Part shown: positions 16,317 to 25,887 of the stretch, one piece after another
Layout: each line of letters opens with the position of its first letter
Position numbering within the stretch: the stretch's first letter is position 1
NCBI GenBank assembly: GCA_021777135.1
Contig: JAJYDX010000005.1
Span: 62,001-126,000, forward strand
Reading direction: 5' to 3'
Source: a bacterium
Lineage (GTDB): Bacteria > SZUA-79 > Acidulodesulfobacterales > Acidulodesulfobacteraceae
DNA: 64,000 nucleotides
Position numbers and translations under genes: made by a program
Notes under the pieces: generated by a model
Databases searched by the model: none
Seen by the model: only the letters and a program-made list of their open reading frames with translations
What the model was told of the DNA's origin: nothing

Positions 16317-17857
16317 AAAAAACCGGCAGAATTATTAGCAAAATTGATAAATATTTGAGGAAATATTCCCATAAAAAGCGTTAAAATTAAACAAATTATA
16401 ATAGTAATCATTATTCCTTCATCTATCGCGCCGCCGGCAATTTCAGGAATATTGCCCTGGACGGATGAATTTGAAGAAGCGGCGGCAGGCTCTTTATCGG
16501 GCATATACATTTTCACGATTATCTTAATATAATAAAATGCCGCAAAGGCGCTGTTTAATAAAGCTATTATCACTAGCCAGTTATAACCGGACTTGACGGC
16601 TGAAGAAAATACGTAAAATTTCCCCATAAATCCGGAAGTTATCGGTATTCCGGCAAACGACAGCAAAAAAAACGACATGGAAGCGGCAATAAACGGATAT
16701 TTATATCCTATACCGGAATATTTTTTAATATCTAACGAAATTAAATTTGAATTTTCAAATATTATGACGACGGAAAATGCTCCCGCGGTCATAAAAATAT
16801 AAGACAGCAAATAAAACAGTGTCCCGGAATAACCATAAAAACCGCCGCCTATAATACCCGTTAAAATATAACCCGCCTGCGCTATCGATGAATACGCGAG
16901 AAGCCTTTTAATATTTGTGGACAAAAGCGCCGCTATATTTCCGAACGTCATGGAAAAAACCGCGAGAAGCCATAATATATCGTTAAAATTCATAACATTA
17001 AAATCGTAAATAAGAGAATAAATCCTTAAGAAAATTGCGAAAGCGGCTAATTTTATTCCGGTAGCCATAAAATTCGTAACCGGCGTAGGAGCGCCGTCGT
17101 AAGCATCCGGCGTCCAAGAATGAAACGGAAACAAAGACATTTTAAAAGCGAGTCCAATTAAAAATAAAATTAATCCCGCCGAAATATACACTTTAATTCC
17201 TATACTGCCGCCACTGCCGGCAACGCCTAAATAAGAAACATTTTGTAAAAATGAATGTATGCCGTACAAGTTTAAGCGTCCGGTAGAAGCATAAATAAAA
17301 ACCGAACCGAAAAGTAAAAAAGCGGACGCGAACGCGCCGAGTACGAAATATTTAAGAGCCGCTTCCGTGCTTCTAGTATTGTCTTTAATATATCCCGTAA
17401 GTATATAGGCGCATATAGACATAAACTCTAAGGATAAAAAAACCATTATTAAATTATTGGACGATACTAAAAACATCATCGCCGACAGCCCGAAAAGAAT
17501 AAGGCTGTAATATTCAGGCGCGGGCATTCCGGAATTTTCAATATAATCTTTTGACATTAAAACCGTAAATAAACCTGAAAATAAAATAGCTATAAATAAA
17601 AACGCGTCAAAACCGTTAAAAACGAAAGACCCGTAAAAACCGGATATATTCCTGCCGGCAAGCATCAATACATAAAGAATGGAAAAAACTATGCCTATCA
17701 AAGAAAGATAATAAGAGTTATTTCTTTTTGCAAGTTTTTCAAAAAATGCAAGAAAAAGTACAAAAAAAGCAAATATTATAATTACGGTTTCCGGGATAAT
17801 GCCGAGCATGCTTTTTTCCAAGAAATTCATCCCGTATATAGAAGGCATATTATGCAT
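16304..17857 (-). CDS. nuoN: NADH-quinone oxidoreductase subunit N
   Basis: 517 aa, about 14 membrane helices, antiporter-like proton-pumping subunit of complex I. The motif FPFHSWTPDAYDGAPTPVTNFMATGIKLAAF is the proton channel half-site with the conserved Lys/Pro, and KYFVLGAFASAFLLFG holds the TM7 Lys. Last gene of the nuo operon; overlaps nuoM by 8 bases and ispE by 13. A small soluble loop near residues 455-475 is Ala/Ser-rich. Confidence 0.95.
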   Translation of the reverse strand: MHNMPSIYGMNFLEKSMLGIIPETVIIIFAFFVLFLAFFEKLAKRNNSYYLSLIGIVFSILYVLMLAGRNISGFYGSFVFNGFDAFLFIAILFSGLFTVLMSKDYIENSGMPAPEYYSLILFGLSAMMFLVSSNNLIMVFLSLEFMSICAYILTGYIKDNTRSTEAALKYFVLGAFASAFLLFGSVFIYASTGRLNLYGIHSFLQNVSYLGVAGSGGSIGIKVYISAGLILFLIGLAFKMSLFPFHSWTPDAYDGAPTPVTNFMATGIKLAAFAIFLRIYSLIYDFNVMNFNDILWLLAVFSMTFGNIAALLSTNIKRLLAYSSIAQAGYILTGIIGGGFYGYSGTLFYLLSYIFMTAGAFSVVIIFENSNLISLDIKKYSGIGYKYPFIAASMSFFLLSFAGIPITSGFMGKFYVFSSAVKSGYNWLVIIALLNSAFAAFYYIKIIVKMYMPDKEPAAASSNSSVQGNIPEIAGGAIDEGIMITIIICLILTLFMGIFPQIFINFANNSAGFLWRI

Positions 17858-19391
17858 TAGACAACCCCGTCTTTAATTTAATTACGTTATAAACAATATT
17901 ATGATGGTTTAGCATGGAAACAAAATGTAAAACGGTAGGATCTATTCTTTCCAAAAAAGGCATGGGGTAAAACCCTATTAAAAACATAAGGATAATCAAA
18001 GGCAAAACGGTTATGATTTCCCTTAAATTCATATCTTCGAAGTTTTCTGCCGCAGGGTTCGTAACGCCCTGGAACATGACTCTTTGAAACATCCATAATA
18101 AATAAACGGCGGCAAAAATAATACCGCTTGTAGCTATAACCGTTAAAACGGGGTAGCTATGGAACGAACCTATCAATATTAAAAATTCTCCTATGAATCC
18201 GTTCAATCCGGGAAGCCCAACCGACGCTAAAACGGAAATCATAAAAAGCGCCGTAAACACGGGAGCTTTTTTTGCTATACCCCCAAAATCTTTAATTTGT
18301 CTGGTATGCATTCTTTCATAAAGCATTCCGACGAATAAAAAAAGCGCTCCTGTCGCTATTCCGTGGTTCAATAACTGTAAAACTGCCCCGTTTATGCTAA
18401 TTACAGACATCGCAAATAATCCTAACATTATAAAACCCATATGGGAAACGCTGGAAAAGGCGACTAATCTTTTTAAATCCTTCTGGACTATAGAAACAAA
18501 AGCGCCGTAAAGAATACCTATGACCCCAAGGATAATAACAAACGGAGCAAGCGTAAAAGCTGCTTCCGGCAAAAGAGGGATGGCAAACCTGAAAAATCCG
18601 TAAACGCCGAACTTCAACAAAACGCCAGCAAGTATAACGCTGCCGGCGGTAGGTGCTTCTGTATGCGCGTCTGGAAGCCATGTATGAAATGGAAAAAGCG
18701 GTATTTTTATGGCAAAACCTAAAAATAAAGCTATAAACAATATCAGCTGAAGACCGCTTGGAATATTTGTATTATATAGCCTTAATATATTAAACGTGAA
18801 ATTTCCTGTCTGGTTATAATGCATTATAAATATATATATTAATCCGAAAAGCATAATCAAAGAACCCGAAAGGGTGTAAAGGACAAACTTGACCGCTGAA
18901 TAAACCCTTTTTCCTGTCCCCCACATACCTATGATAAAATACATGGGTATAAGCATAAATTCCCAGAAAAGATAAAAAAGCAAAACGTCTAAAGACGCAA
19001 AAGTCCCAATCATAAACGTTTCCAGCAAAAGCATCAGTATAACAAATTCCTTAACGTGTTCTTTTATATATCTATAGCTCGATAATAAAGAAATAAACGT
19101 TAATAGCGTGGTCAATAAAATTAAAAAAAGGCTGACCCCGTCAATTCCTAAGAAATATGATGCTCCGAAAGAAGGAATCCAGCTTGATTTTTCCACAAAC
19201 TGAAATTTATATGTATCCTGTTTAAAATAAACAAAAAGATAAAACGAAAAAATAAGTTCCACCAACGATAAGAAAGTGGAAAGATTTCTTAATACGCCTT
19301 GGTTCTTTTTATTTATCGGAAGCAATAAAAAAATAGAAGCAGCCGGAAAAAAAATCAATACAGACAGCAGATGTTTTATGAAAAAATCCAT
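17850..19391 (-). CDS. nuoM: NADH-quinone oxidoreductase subunit M
   Basis: 513 aa from ATG 19391, with about 14 membrane helices. FPFHTWLPDAHTEAPTAGSVILAGVLLKFGVYG is the antiporter signature, and FWEFMLIPMYFIIG holds the TM5 Glu of the proton channel. The frame extends upstream to a TTG at 19448 inside nuoL, but those 19 residues are not family-like, and ATG 19391 has an AAGGGA about 11 bases upstream. That start gives the normal N-terminus MDFFIKHLLSVLIFFPA. Confidence 0.95.
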   Translation of the reverse strand: MDFFIKHLLSVLIFFPAASIFLLLPINKKNQGVLRNLSTFLSLVELIFSFYLFVYFKQDTYKFQFVEKSSWIPSFGASYFLGIDGVSLFLILLTTLLTFISLLSSYRYIKEHVKEFVILMLLLETFMIGTFASLDVLLFYLFWEFMLIPMYFIIGMWGTGKRVYSAVKFVLYTLSGSLIMLFGLIYIFIMHYNQTGNFTFNILRLYNTNIPSGLQLILFIALFLGFAIKIPLFPFHTWLPDAHTEAPTAGSVILAGVLLKFGVYGFFRFAIPLLPEAAFTLAPFVIILGVIGILYGAFVSIVQKDLKRLVAFSSVSHMGFIMLGLFAMSVISINGAVLQLLNHGIATGALFLFVGMLYERMHTRQIKDFGGIAKKAPVFTALFMISVLASVGLPGLNGFIGEFLILIGSFHSYPVLTVIATSGIIFAAVYLLWMFQRVMFQGVTNPAAENFEDMNLREIITVLPLIILMFLIGFYPMPFLERIDPTVLHFVSMLNHHNIVYNVIKLKTGLSNA

Positions 19392-19416
19392 ATAATAATA
19401 TCCCTTAAGTTCAATT

Positions 19417-21300
19417 TTATCTAATAAAATAATAGAAAAGAAGAGCAACGGCGCCTATCGACAAAGTTAAGATATAGCTCATCAACATTCCGTTTTGAAT
19501 TTTTCGCGCTTTAACCGAAAAAAAAGAAAAAGCCGAAGCCGTGCCGTTGACGGCGCCGTCTATAATTTTTATATCTACGACCCTCCAAAGGAAATCAAAA
19601 AAAACCAGCATCGGCTTTACTATCAAAAAATTATATATCTCGTCTATATAAACTTTATTATAGGACAGCGCATATAAGGGCTTAAATATCGATTTTATTT
19701 TTTCCGGGCTTACCGTTTTTTTAATATATAAAATGTATGCGGCATAAATACCGGATAATCCCATTAAAACGGATATTAAGCTCAAAATATACCATGGAAC
19801 ATTATTCACTGCCGGCGCGAATACTGCCGCATTTTTAAAATCCGTATGCAAAAAGCCGTAAAATAAAGATTCGTTAAAAGGAGGCATACCCAGAAAGCCT
19901 ATTATTACTGCTAACGAAGCCAGTATTATCATGGGAACCGTCATAATTTTAGAAGATTCATGGACATGCTTGGCGGGGTCAAGCTTGGATTCCGAAAAAA
20001 ATGCCAGAAATATTAATCTGAAAATATAAAAAGCTGTCATTAACGCGGTTATTTCACCTATCGCCCAGGCAAAATAAAAACCCTTGTTATAAATATCGGC
20101 AAGTATCGCGTCTTTCGAGAAAAAACCGGAAAACGGAGGAATGCCGGATAACGCGAGCCCGCCGACTATAAACGTAACGGCGGTAGTTTTCATTTTTGAA
20201 TAAAGCCCGCCCATTTTCCTTAAATCCAGCTCTCCGGAAAGCCCGTGCATCACGCTTCCGGCGGTTAGAAATAACAGCCCTTTAAAAACAGCGTGGGAAA
20301 TCAGGTGAAATATACCGGCGGTATAGGAACCTATTCCGACCGCCATAAACATATATCCTAACTGGCTTATGGTAGAATAGGCGATAATTCTTTTAATATC
20401 GAACTGCGTAAGAGCTATAAACGCTGCAAAAAAAGCTGTAAATGTACCTACCGCAAGCACTACTTCGGAAGCGGCGGGAGAATATGAGAATATAATATGA
20501 AACCTTGCAATCATATATACTCCGGCGGTAACCATTGTCGCGGCATGTATGAGCGCGCTAACCGGAGTGGGTCCTTCCATGGCGTCCGGCAGCCATACAT
20601 GCAAAGGGAACTGGGCAGACTTTCCGACTGCGCCCGCAAACAAAAGCAAAGCAATAGCTGTCGTCGTGTAAACAGGCATAGAAGGAATAAATGTGAATAC
20701 CGTTTCGTAATTAAGCGTTTTTGTAGTAGCGAATAAAAGGAAAATGCCTGCCGCAAAACCAAAATCCCCTATCCTGTTAACTATAAATGCTTTTTTTCCG
20801 GCATCTGAAGCAGATTTTTTTTCGTACCAGAATCCTATAAGAACATAAGAACAGAATCCTACCGCCTCCCAAAATACGTATAGAAGCAAAAGATTATTTG
20901 AAATTACGAGCATTATCATAGAAAAAACAAAAAGGTTCAGAAACGAAAAATACCTCGAAAAACCTTTTTCGCCTTCCATATATCCGATTGAATATATATG
21001 GACTAACGTGCTGACGCCGGTAACCATAACCAGCATAACCACCGAAAGCCGGTCTATAACGGCTGATACGCCGGCTTTAAATATTCCGGCATGAACCCAA
21101 GGATAAAGGGTATCGGTAAACCCGTGCGAATATGCAACTATAAAGAAAAGTACGACCGACAAGATAAAAGATACGCCTACAAAACCTGAGGCAATATATC
21201 CGGATAAACCCTTAAAATATTTTCCGAATAAACCCCATAGCAACCAGCCTGAAAGCGGAAATAAAGGAATTAGCCATGTAATTAGTATTTTTATATCCAT
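19417..21300 (-). CDS. nuoL: NADH-quinone oxidoreductase subunit L
   Basis: 627 aa, about 16 membrane helices plus the lateral amphipathic helix region near the C-terminus (about 520-600). FWEAVGFCSYVLIGFWYEKKSASDAGKKAF carries the TM5 Glu, FPLHVWLPDAMEGPTPVSALIHAATMVTAGVYM is the antiporter signature, and Lys residues of the central axis are present. Distal proton-pumping subunit. It is followed by nuoM after about 25 bases. Confidence 0.96.
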   Translation of the reverse strand: MDIKILITWLIPLFPLSGWLLWGLFGKYFKGLSGYIASGFVGVSFILSVVLFFIVAYSHGFTDTLYPWVHAGIFKAGVSAVIDRLSVVMLVMVTGVSTLVHIYSIGYMEGEKGFSRYFSFLNLFVFSMIMLVISNNLLLLYVFWEAVGFCSYVLIGFWYEKKSASDAGKKAFIVNRIGDFGFAAGIFLLFATTKTLNYETVFTFIPSMPVYTTTAIALLLFAGAVGKSAQFPLHVWLPDAMEGPTPVSALIHAATMVTAGVYMIARFHIIFSYSPAASEVVLAVGTFTAFFAAFIALTQFDIKRIIAYSTISQLGYMFMAVGIGSYTAGIFHLISHAVFKGLLFLTAGSVMHGLSGELDLRKMGGLYSKMKTTAVTFIVGGLALSGIPPFSGFFSKDAILADIYNKGFYFAWAIGEITALMTAFYIFRLIFLAFFSESKLDPAKHVHESSKIMTVPMIILASLAVIIGFLGMPPFNESLFYGFLHTDFKNAAVFAPAVNNVPWYILSLISVLMGLSGIYAAYILYIKKTVSPEKIKSIFKPLYALSYNKVYIDEIYNFLIVKPMLVFFDFLWRVVDIKIIDGAVNGTASAFSFFSVKARKIQNGMLMSYILTLSIGAVALLFYYFIR

Positions 21301-21338
21301 TGAGAAAATTACCCTTACGTATTAACCTCTATTATTTA

Positions 21339-21632
21339 TTAATTTTTCAGTTCGTTTGCCCTGTCTATATCAAGCGTTCCTTTTTCCCTGTAAAAAGCGA
21401 TAGCGATGCCAAGGGCTATAGCAGCCTCGGCGGCTGCCACTACTATAATAAAAATTACGAATATATCTCCCGAGATAAGATTAAGATAATTGGACGCAGC
21501 TACAAACCCAAGATTAGCGGCATTAAACATAAGTTCCAAGCTCATAAAAACTACTATCAAGTTTTTTCTGGTAATTACTCCTAAAGCTCCTATGCAGAAA
21601 ATAATACTTGCAACCGTTAAATAATTATTCAT
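21339..21632 (-). CDS. nuoK: NADH-quinone oxidoreductase subunit K
   Basis: 97 aa with three membrane helices. FMSLELMFNAANLG and VVAAAEAAIALGIAIAFYR contain the two conserved membrane Glu residues of NuoK that connect the E-channel to the antiporter arm. Length matches the family (about 100). Standard place between nuoJ and nuoL. Confidence 0.96.
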   Translation of the reverse strand: MNNYLTVASIIFCIGALGVITRKNLIVVFMSLELMFNAANLGFVAASNYLNLISGDIFVIFIIVVAAAEAAIALGIAIAFYREKGTLDIDRANELKN

Positions 21633-21658
21633 AGATTTATCGCGCCCGCATTTAAAAT

Positions 21659-22162
21659 TTAATATTTCTTCTTCGCAAATAAATAAGCCCCTACTATCGC
21701 GACCAATAAAAGAACGGAAGCGATTTCAAAAGGCAGCATATAAACCGTAAATAAAAACTGTCCTATAATTTTGGTATTTCCTACTTTTTTAATTAATGCT
21801 TCGGTAAAAATACCGGTAGGATTTTTTTGCGCTCCGTTGTATATATAAACAATAATTTCAATAAATAAAATTAAGGCAATTAATATGCCTATAATTTTTT
21901 GATGCAAGTCTGATTTAACATTTTTTATTCTAGAAATATTTAACAGCATTATAACCAAAACAACGAGAACCATTATTGCCCCTGCATAGACAAGTATCTG
22001 CATAGCCGCTAAAAACTGCATATCCAGCATTACGTAAAGACCGGCAAGAGCAAAAAAGCATAAAATAAGGTAAAGTGCAGAAGTCAGGGGATTTCTCATG
22101 ATTACAACCATTAAAGCGGAAAAAATTGCGATAAACGAAAAAATATAAAAAAGTTCTTCCAA
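21659..22162 (-). CDS. nuoJ: NADH-quinone oxidoreductase subunit J
   Basis: 167 aa, five membrane helices. NPLTSALYLILCFFALAGLYVML and LAAMQILVYAGAIMVLVVLVIMLLN are the NuoJ hallmarks; the helix containing YAG includes the pi-bulge region involved in coupling. It is slightly shorter than E. coli NuoJ. Position between nuoI and nuoK agrees. Confidence 0.96.
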   Translation of the reverse strand: MEELFYIFSFIAIFSALMVVIMRNPLTSALYLILCFFALAGLYVMLDMQFLAAMQILVYAGAIMVLVVLVIMLLNISRIKNVKSDLHQKIIGILIALILFIEIIVYIYNGAQKNPTGIFTEALIKKVGNTKIIGQFLFTVYMLPFEIASVLLLVAIVGAYLFAKKKY

Positions 22163-22196
22163 AGTTATCCTCTTTATCTAAAATTTTGTCTTTAAT

Positions 22197-22712
22197 TTAC
22201 CTTGATTTAATTAATTTTTCTATTCCGTATATGCCTTCGTCGCGCGTATAAAATGCGACTTCGTAATTGCTGCCCATACTAATAGCTTCTTCGGGACAAA
22301 TCTCCTCGCAGTACCCGCAGCAAATGCACCTTAGGAGGTCTATCTCAAATGAGGAGGGATGCCTTCTCCCGTCGTTAAAAGTTTCTTCTTTAATCTTATC
22401 TAAACTGTGATTATGTTTCTGTCTTTCGGTAAGTTCATGTCCCTCTCCGTAATCGACATAGCCGGATATTATTTTAATGGCTTCCGAAGGGCATACCGTC
22501 TGGCATAAAAAACACGCCACGCACCTCAAAGAACCGTCTCCGTTAACGTTAAGATGCGGAAAAGCCCTGAACCTTTCGGCTATAGGAATCCTTTCTTTCG
22601 GATATTGAAAGGTTACAGGCTTGCGAAAAAAAGTTTTAACGGTCGTTTTAAGTCCGATTAAAAAATTTTTAGAGATTTCTATAATAGAATTTTCCTGTTT
22701 TTCCGTATCCAT
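22197..22712 (-). CDS. nuoI: NADH-quinone oxidoreductase subunit I (2 [4Fe-4S])
   Basis: 171 aa peripheral subunit carrying clusters N6a and N6b. The two motifs are RCVACFLCQTVCPSEAI and RCICCGYCEEICPEEAI, each C-X2-C-X2-C-X3-CP. It passes electrons to NuoB and the quinone site. An N-terminal amphipathic stretch (GLKTTVKTFFRKPVTFQYP) probably lies on the membrane surface. Sits 13 bases after nuoH. Confidence 0.96.
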   Translation of the reverse strand: MDTEKQENSIIEISKNFLIGLKTTVKTFFRKPVTFQYPKERIPIAERFRAFPHLNVNGDGSLRCVACFLCQTVCPSEAIKIISGYVDYGEGHELTERQKHNHSLDKIKEETFNDGRRHPSSFEIDLLRCICCGYCEEICPEEAISMGSNYEVAFYTRDEGIYGIEKLIKSR

Positions 22713-22725
22713 ATATTACTGGTAT

Positions 22726-23712
22726 TTACCCTTTAATTAAAATCATTATAAAACCGGTAACTACAATATTCGCTAAAGCTAAAGGCAATAAAACTTTCCA
22801 TCCTAAATCCATAAGTTCGTCGTACCTGAGTCTGGGATATGTCCATCTGAGCCATAAATATATTAAAATTACAAAAAAAACTTTGATTAAAAACCATAAA
22901 ACTGACGGAAGAAACGGTCCCTGCCAGCCGCCCAGAAATAAAGTGACTATTATGGCGCTGTTAACGACCATTTGCGCATATTCCCCTATGAAATAAAACG
23001 CAAATTCCATGCTTGAGTATTCCGTATGAAAACCAGCTACAAGTTCTCCTTCCGCTTCGCCCAAATCAAAAGGAACCCTGTTCATTTCCGCTGTAGAAGC
23101 AATTAAATAAATTATGAATCCTACGGGCTGATATACCACGAACCAGATATTAGATTGTTCGGAAACAATTTTTGACAGGCTTAAATCTCCGGCAATCATA
23201 ATTACGCCAATTATTGAAAGGACAAGGGGGATTTCGTAACTAATCATCTGGGCGGCGGTCCTAATGGCGCCCAGCAAGGAATATTTACTATTGGACGCCC
23301 ATCCGCCTAAAACTACCCCGTAAACGCCCAGCGAAGTTAATGCCAGAATAAAAAGTATGCCTATATTTACGTCGGCGACTTGAAGAGGCACGATATGCCC
23401 CATAATTTTTACCGGAGCGCCGAAAGGTATAACGGCAAAAGTCGTGAGTGCTGGAATAACTACAATTATTGGAGCTAAAAAAAATAAAAGCCTGTTGGCT
23501 CCCGACGGTATTATGTCTTCCTTAAAGAAAAGCTTTATACCGTCTGCTATAGGTTGCAGCAGCCCATGAAAACCGGCTTCCATCGGACCCATTCTGTTTT
23601 GTATTCTAGCGGCTATCTTGCGCTCCAGAAGCGTAAGATAAGCTGCGGACATAAGCAGTCCGGCAAAAACGATTAAAATTTTAATAATATCTGCTATAAG
23701 ACCGAATAACAT
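22726..23712 (-). CDS. nuoH: NADH-quinone oxidoreductase subunit H
   Basis: 328 aa with eight or nine membrane helices. LLERKIAARIQNRMGPMEAGFHGLLQPIADGIKLFFKED forms the quinone-chamber loop, and RVPFDLGEAEGELVAGFHTEYSSMEFAFYF is the conserved Glu-rich segment of the E-channel entry. Slightly shorter than enterobacterial NuoH but complete at both ends. Confidence 0.96.
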   Translation of the reverse strand: MLFGLIADIIKILIVFAGLLMSAAYLTLLERKIAARIQNRMGPMEAGFHGLLQPIADGIKLFFKEDIIPSGANRLLFFLAPIIVVIPALTTFAVIPFGAPVKIMGHIVPLQVADVNIGILFILALTSLGVYGVVLGGWASNSKYSLLGAIRTAAQMISYEIPLVLSIIGVIMIAGDLSLSKIVSEQSNIWFVVYQPVGFIIYLIASTAEMNRVPFDLGEAEGELVAGFHTEYSSMEFAFYFIGEYAQMVVNSAIIVTLFLGGWQGPFLPSVLWFLIKVFFVILIYLWLRWTYPRLRYDELMDLGWKVLLPLALANIVVTGFIMILIKG

Positions 23713-23729
23713 AAATGCAAAATTAAAAG

Positions 23730-25838
23730 TTAATAAATTTTTTTAGTTTTATCGTTATAATAGAATACGCTTCTGGATTTAATTTTATTATAATATATCA
23801 TATCTTTAGCCTTTAATGAATTAATAAAATCCGATGTTTCTTGTTTTATATAATTAAAAGAATACCCAAGCCTGCTCGATAATTCAATTAAAAGGGACGG
23901 AATATCGTATCTGTATTCTCCTAAATTAAACTCGTTATTTACGTTAATTATTTTACCTTCCGAATTTTCATAAAAGGAACCTCTGCTTTCAAGAAAGTCC
24001 TTGACCGGTATAACTACATCCGCCATATTTGAAAGAATACTTGTTTTAGACGAAAAAACTGCTAAAAATTCCATATCCGACGCATATTTAATTATATCTT
24101 TAGACGCGGCATCGTTGACTATATCGCCTATATATATAATATTCTTAATCTTACCGCCGCTTAATCCTGAATTTATAGCGCCGAAACCTGAAAAGTCATC
24201 TTCCGGATTAACCCCCGCATTTATAAGCCCCCGATAATTAAAAGGTTTAATTAAAGGATTGATATATAATGTTTTTTGATGGTCTTTTAAAAACTCGACT
24301 ATTTCTCTTAATATTAAAATATCGGAACCCATATCGTATGCCGACAAAAAACCGTCTCCCAAAACAATGGAAATAGAACCTGCTTCAAGCATATTTTTTG
24401 CAATTTCATTATTGTTTTTAAATCCGTTATCGTAAATATCGGACCGCAAACTGCTTAAAAAATCATGCATAAAGGGTACGCCGACGTCTTTCCTTACATG
24501 GGCTATATCTTCAAATCTGGTTAATAAAGGGGTGTTGTCTTTTTTTACGTTTATCAATAAAAGTTTTCCGCTGTGTTCCCTGTGCGTTTTCATTATATTG
24601 TATGAAACATAGGGAATCTCGTCTTCTATATTTCCAAAATAAAGTATAACTTCGGAGTTCTCAAGAGCTTTAATATCGAATACGTCTTCGTCCTTAAATA
24701 TTGTCTTAAATTTATTAAGGTTTCTCCTGTAAAATTCCGGCTCAGCTATATCAAAATACGACGGTTTAAGAACATTTTTTACGAAACCGGCTATTGCAAA
24801 ACCGTCGTCTGAAGAAACGTTAGGAGAAACCAAAACGGCTGTATTTTGCATACCGCCTTTTTCAGAAATCTTCTGAACCCTTAACCCGAATTCCTTAAGG
24901 GCGTTTTCGGCAGAAACCTCTTCAGGCGCTGATTTCTTTTTTACGTATGGCGACAAAATATAGTATCCGCTGTTTTTTCCTATGCCTTCGTAAAAAAAAC
25001 CTTGCTTGCAAAGATACCCGCCAAATATTGATTCGGTCCTGACCAATGATTCTTCTTTATCATATCTGTAATATTCTGTTCTGCAGGCGGCTGAGCACTT
25101 ATCGCAAACCGATGAAAAAGGCGACTCCAACCAGTATCTTTCTTTAAATTTCGACGGTTTGGAAAGAAGGGCGCCTACCGGACAGACTTCTATGCAATTT
25201 CCGCAATAATAGCAATCTAAGTAATTAACTTCGGGCTTAATTTCAGTAAATCCGCAGTTCTCTGAAGGAATTGCCCCCATTTGCAATTTATGGTCTTGTT
25301 TTAAACCTATATAACCGTTATATCCTTTGTTCTTAATTTGGTAAAACGGATCTCCGTACATATCCGTGCAAACCCTGATACATCTTGAACATAGAACGCA
25401 CCTCGTAGCATGATATTCAATCAGGTCGCTTTTAAAAATATTAGTCCTGTCCGGAAAAACCTTTTTATTTTTCTGCGTTGTAATACCGAATTCAAAAGAA
25501 AGGTCCTGCAAAGTGCATTTGCCGGATTTATCACAAACCGGACAATCTAGCGGGTGGTCAAGCAGAAGATGCGATATTACTTCTTTTCTAACCTTCCACA
25601 GTTTTTCGGTATCCGTTAAAATTTCATACCCTTCTTTTACCCTCGCAACACAAGACGGCAGAGGATTTTTAATCCCTTTAACCTCGACTACGCAAATTCT
25701 GCAAGAACCTACGGGTCTTAGCCTTCTAATATAGCAAAGCGTCGGTATTTTTATACCATTTTGGGCGGCAGCCTCAAGAATGGTAGCACCCGATTTAGTC
25801 ATTAGTTTTTTGCCGTTTATCGTAATTTCTATATCCAT
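23730..25838 (-). CDS. nuoG: Complex I NuoG-like subunit with extra [4Fe-4S] cluster
   Basis: 702 aa. Visible cofactor sites in order: [2Fe-2S] N1b at C35, C46, C49, C63; HC3 cluster N5 at H95, C99, C102, C108; two ferredoxin-type sets C147-X2-C150-X2-C153-X3-C157 and C209-X2-C212-X2-C215-X3-C219-P; and an N7-type set C245, C248, C252, C277. The eight-cysteine ferredoxin pair is the form seen in Fe-hydrogenases and formate dehydrogenase subunits; typical NuoG has only the four ligands of N4 there. Residues about 240-702 form the molybdopterin-oxidoreductase-like fold without clear pterin-binding residues. It directly follows the NuoF/GltD fusion gene. Confidence 0.93.
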   Translation of the reverse strand: MDIEITINGKKLMTKSGATILEAAAQNGIKIPTLCYIRRLRPVGSCRICVVEVKGIKNPLPSCVARVKEGYEILTDTEKLWKVRKEVISHLLLDHPLDCPVCDKSGKCTLQDLSFEFGITTQKNKKVFPDRTNIFKSDLIEYHATRCVLCSRCIRVCTDMYGDPFYQIKNKGYNGYIGLKQDHKLQMGAIPSENCGFTEIKPEVNYLDCYYCGNCIEVCPVGALLSKPSKFKERYWLESPFSSVCDKCSAACRTEYYRYDKEESLVRTESIFGGYLCKQGFFYEGIGKNSGYYILSPYVKKKSAPEEVSAENALKEFGLRVQKISEKGGMQNTAVLVSPNVSSDDGFAIAGFVKNVLKPSYFDIAEPEFYRRNLNKFKTIFKDEDVFDIKALENSEVILYFGNIEDEIPYVSYNIMKTHREHSGKLLLINVKKDNTPLLTRFEDIAHVRKDVGVPFMHDFLSSLRSDIYDNGFKNNNEIAKNMLEAGSISIVLGDGFLSAYDMGSDILILREIVEFLKDHQKTLYINPLIKPFNYRGLINAGVNPEDDFSGFGAINSGLSGGKIKNIIYIGDIVNDAASKDIIKYASDMEFLAVFSSKTSILSNMADVVIPVKDFLESRGSFYENSEGKIINVNNEFNLGEYRYDIPSLLIELSSRLGYSFNYIKQETSDFINSLKAKDMIYYNKIKSRSVFYYNDKTKKIY

Positions 25839-25887
25839 TTAAATAATTCCTGCAAATAAATACAAAATATTAAAAATTTTCCTAAAT

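Noticed and set aside
19392-19448. Longer nuoM start at TTG 19448
   Set aside because: It lies inside nuoL, adds 19 unusual residues, and ATG 19391 gives the normal N-terminus.
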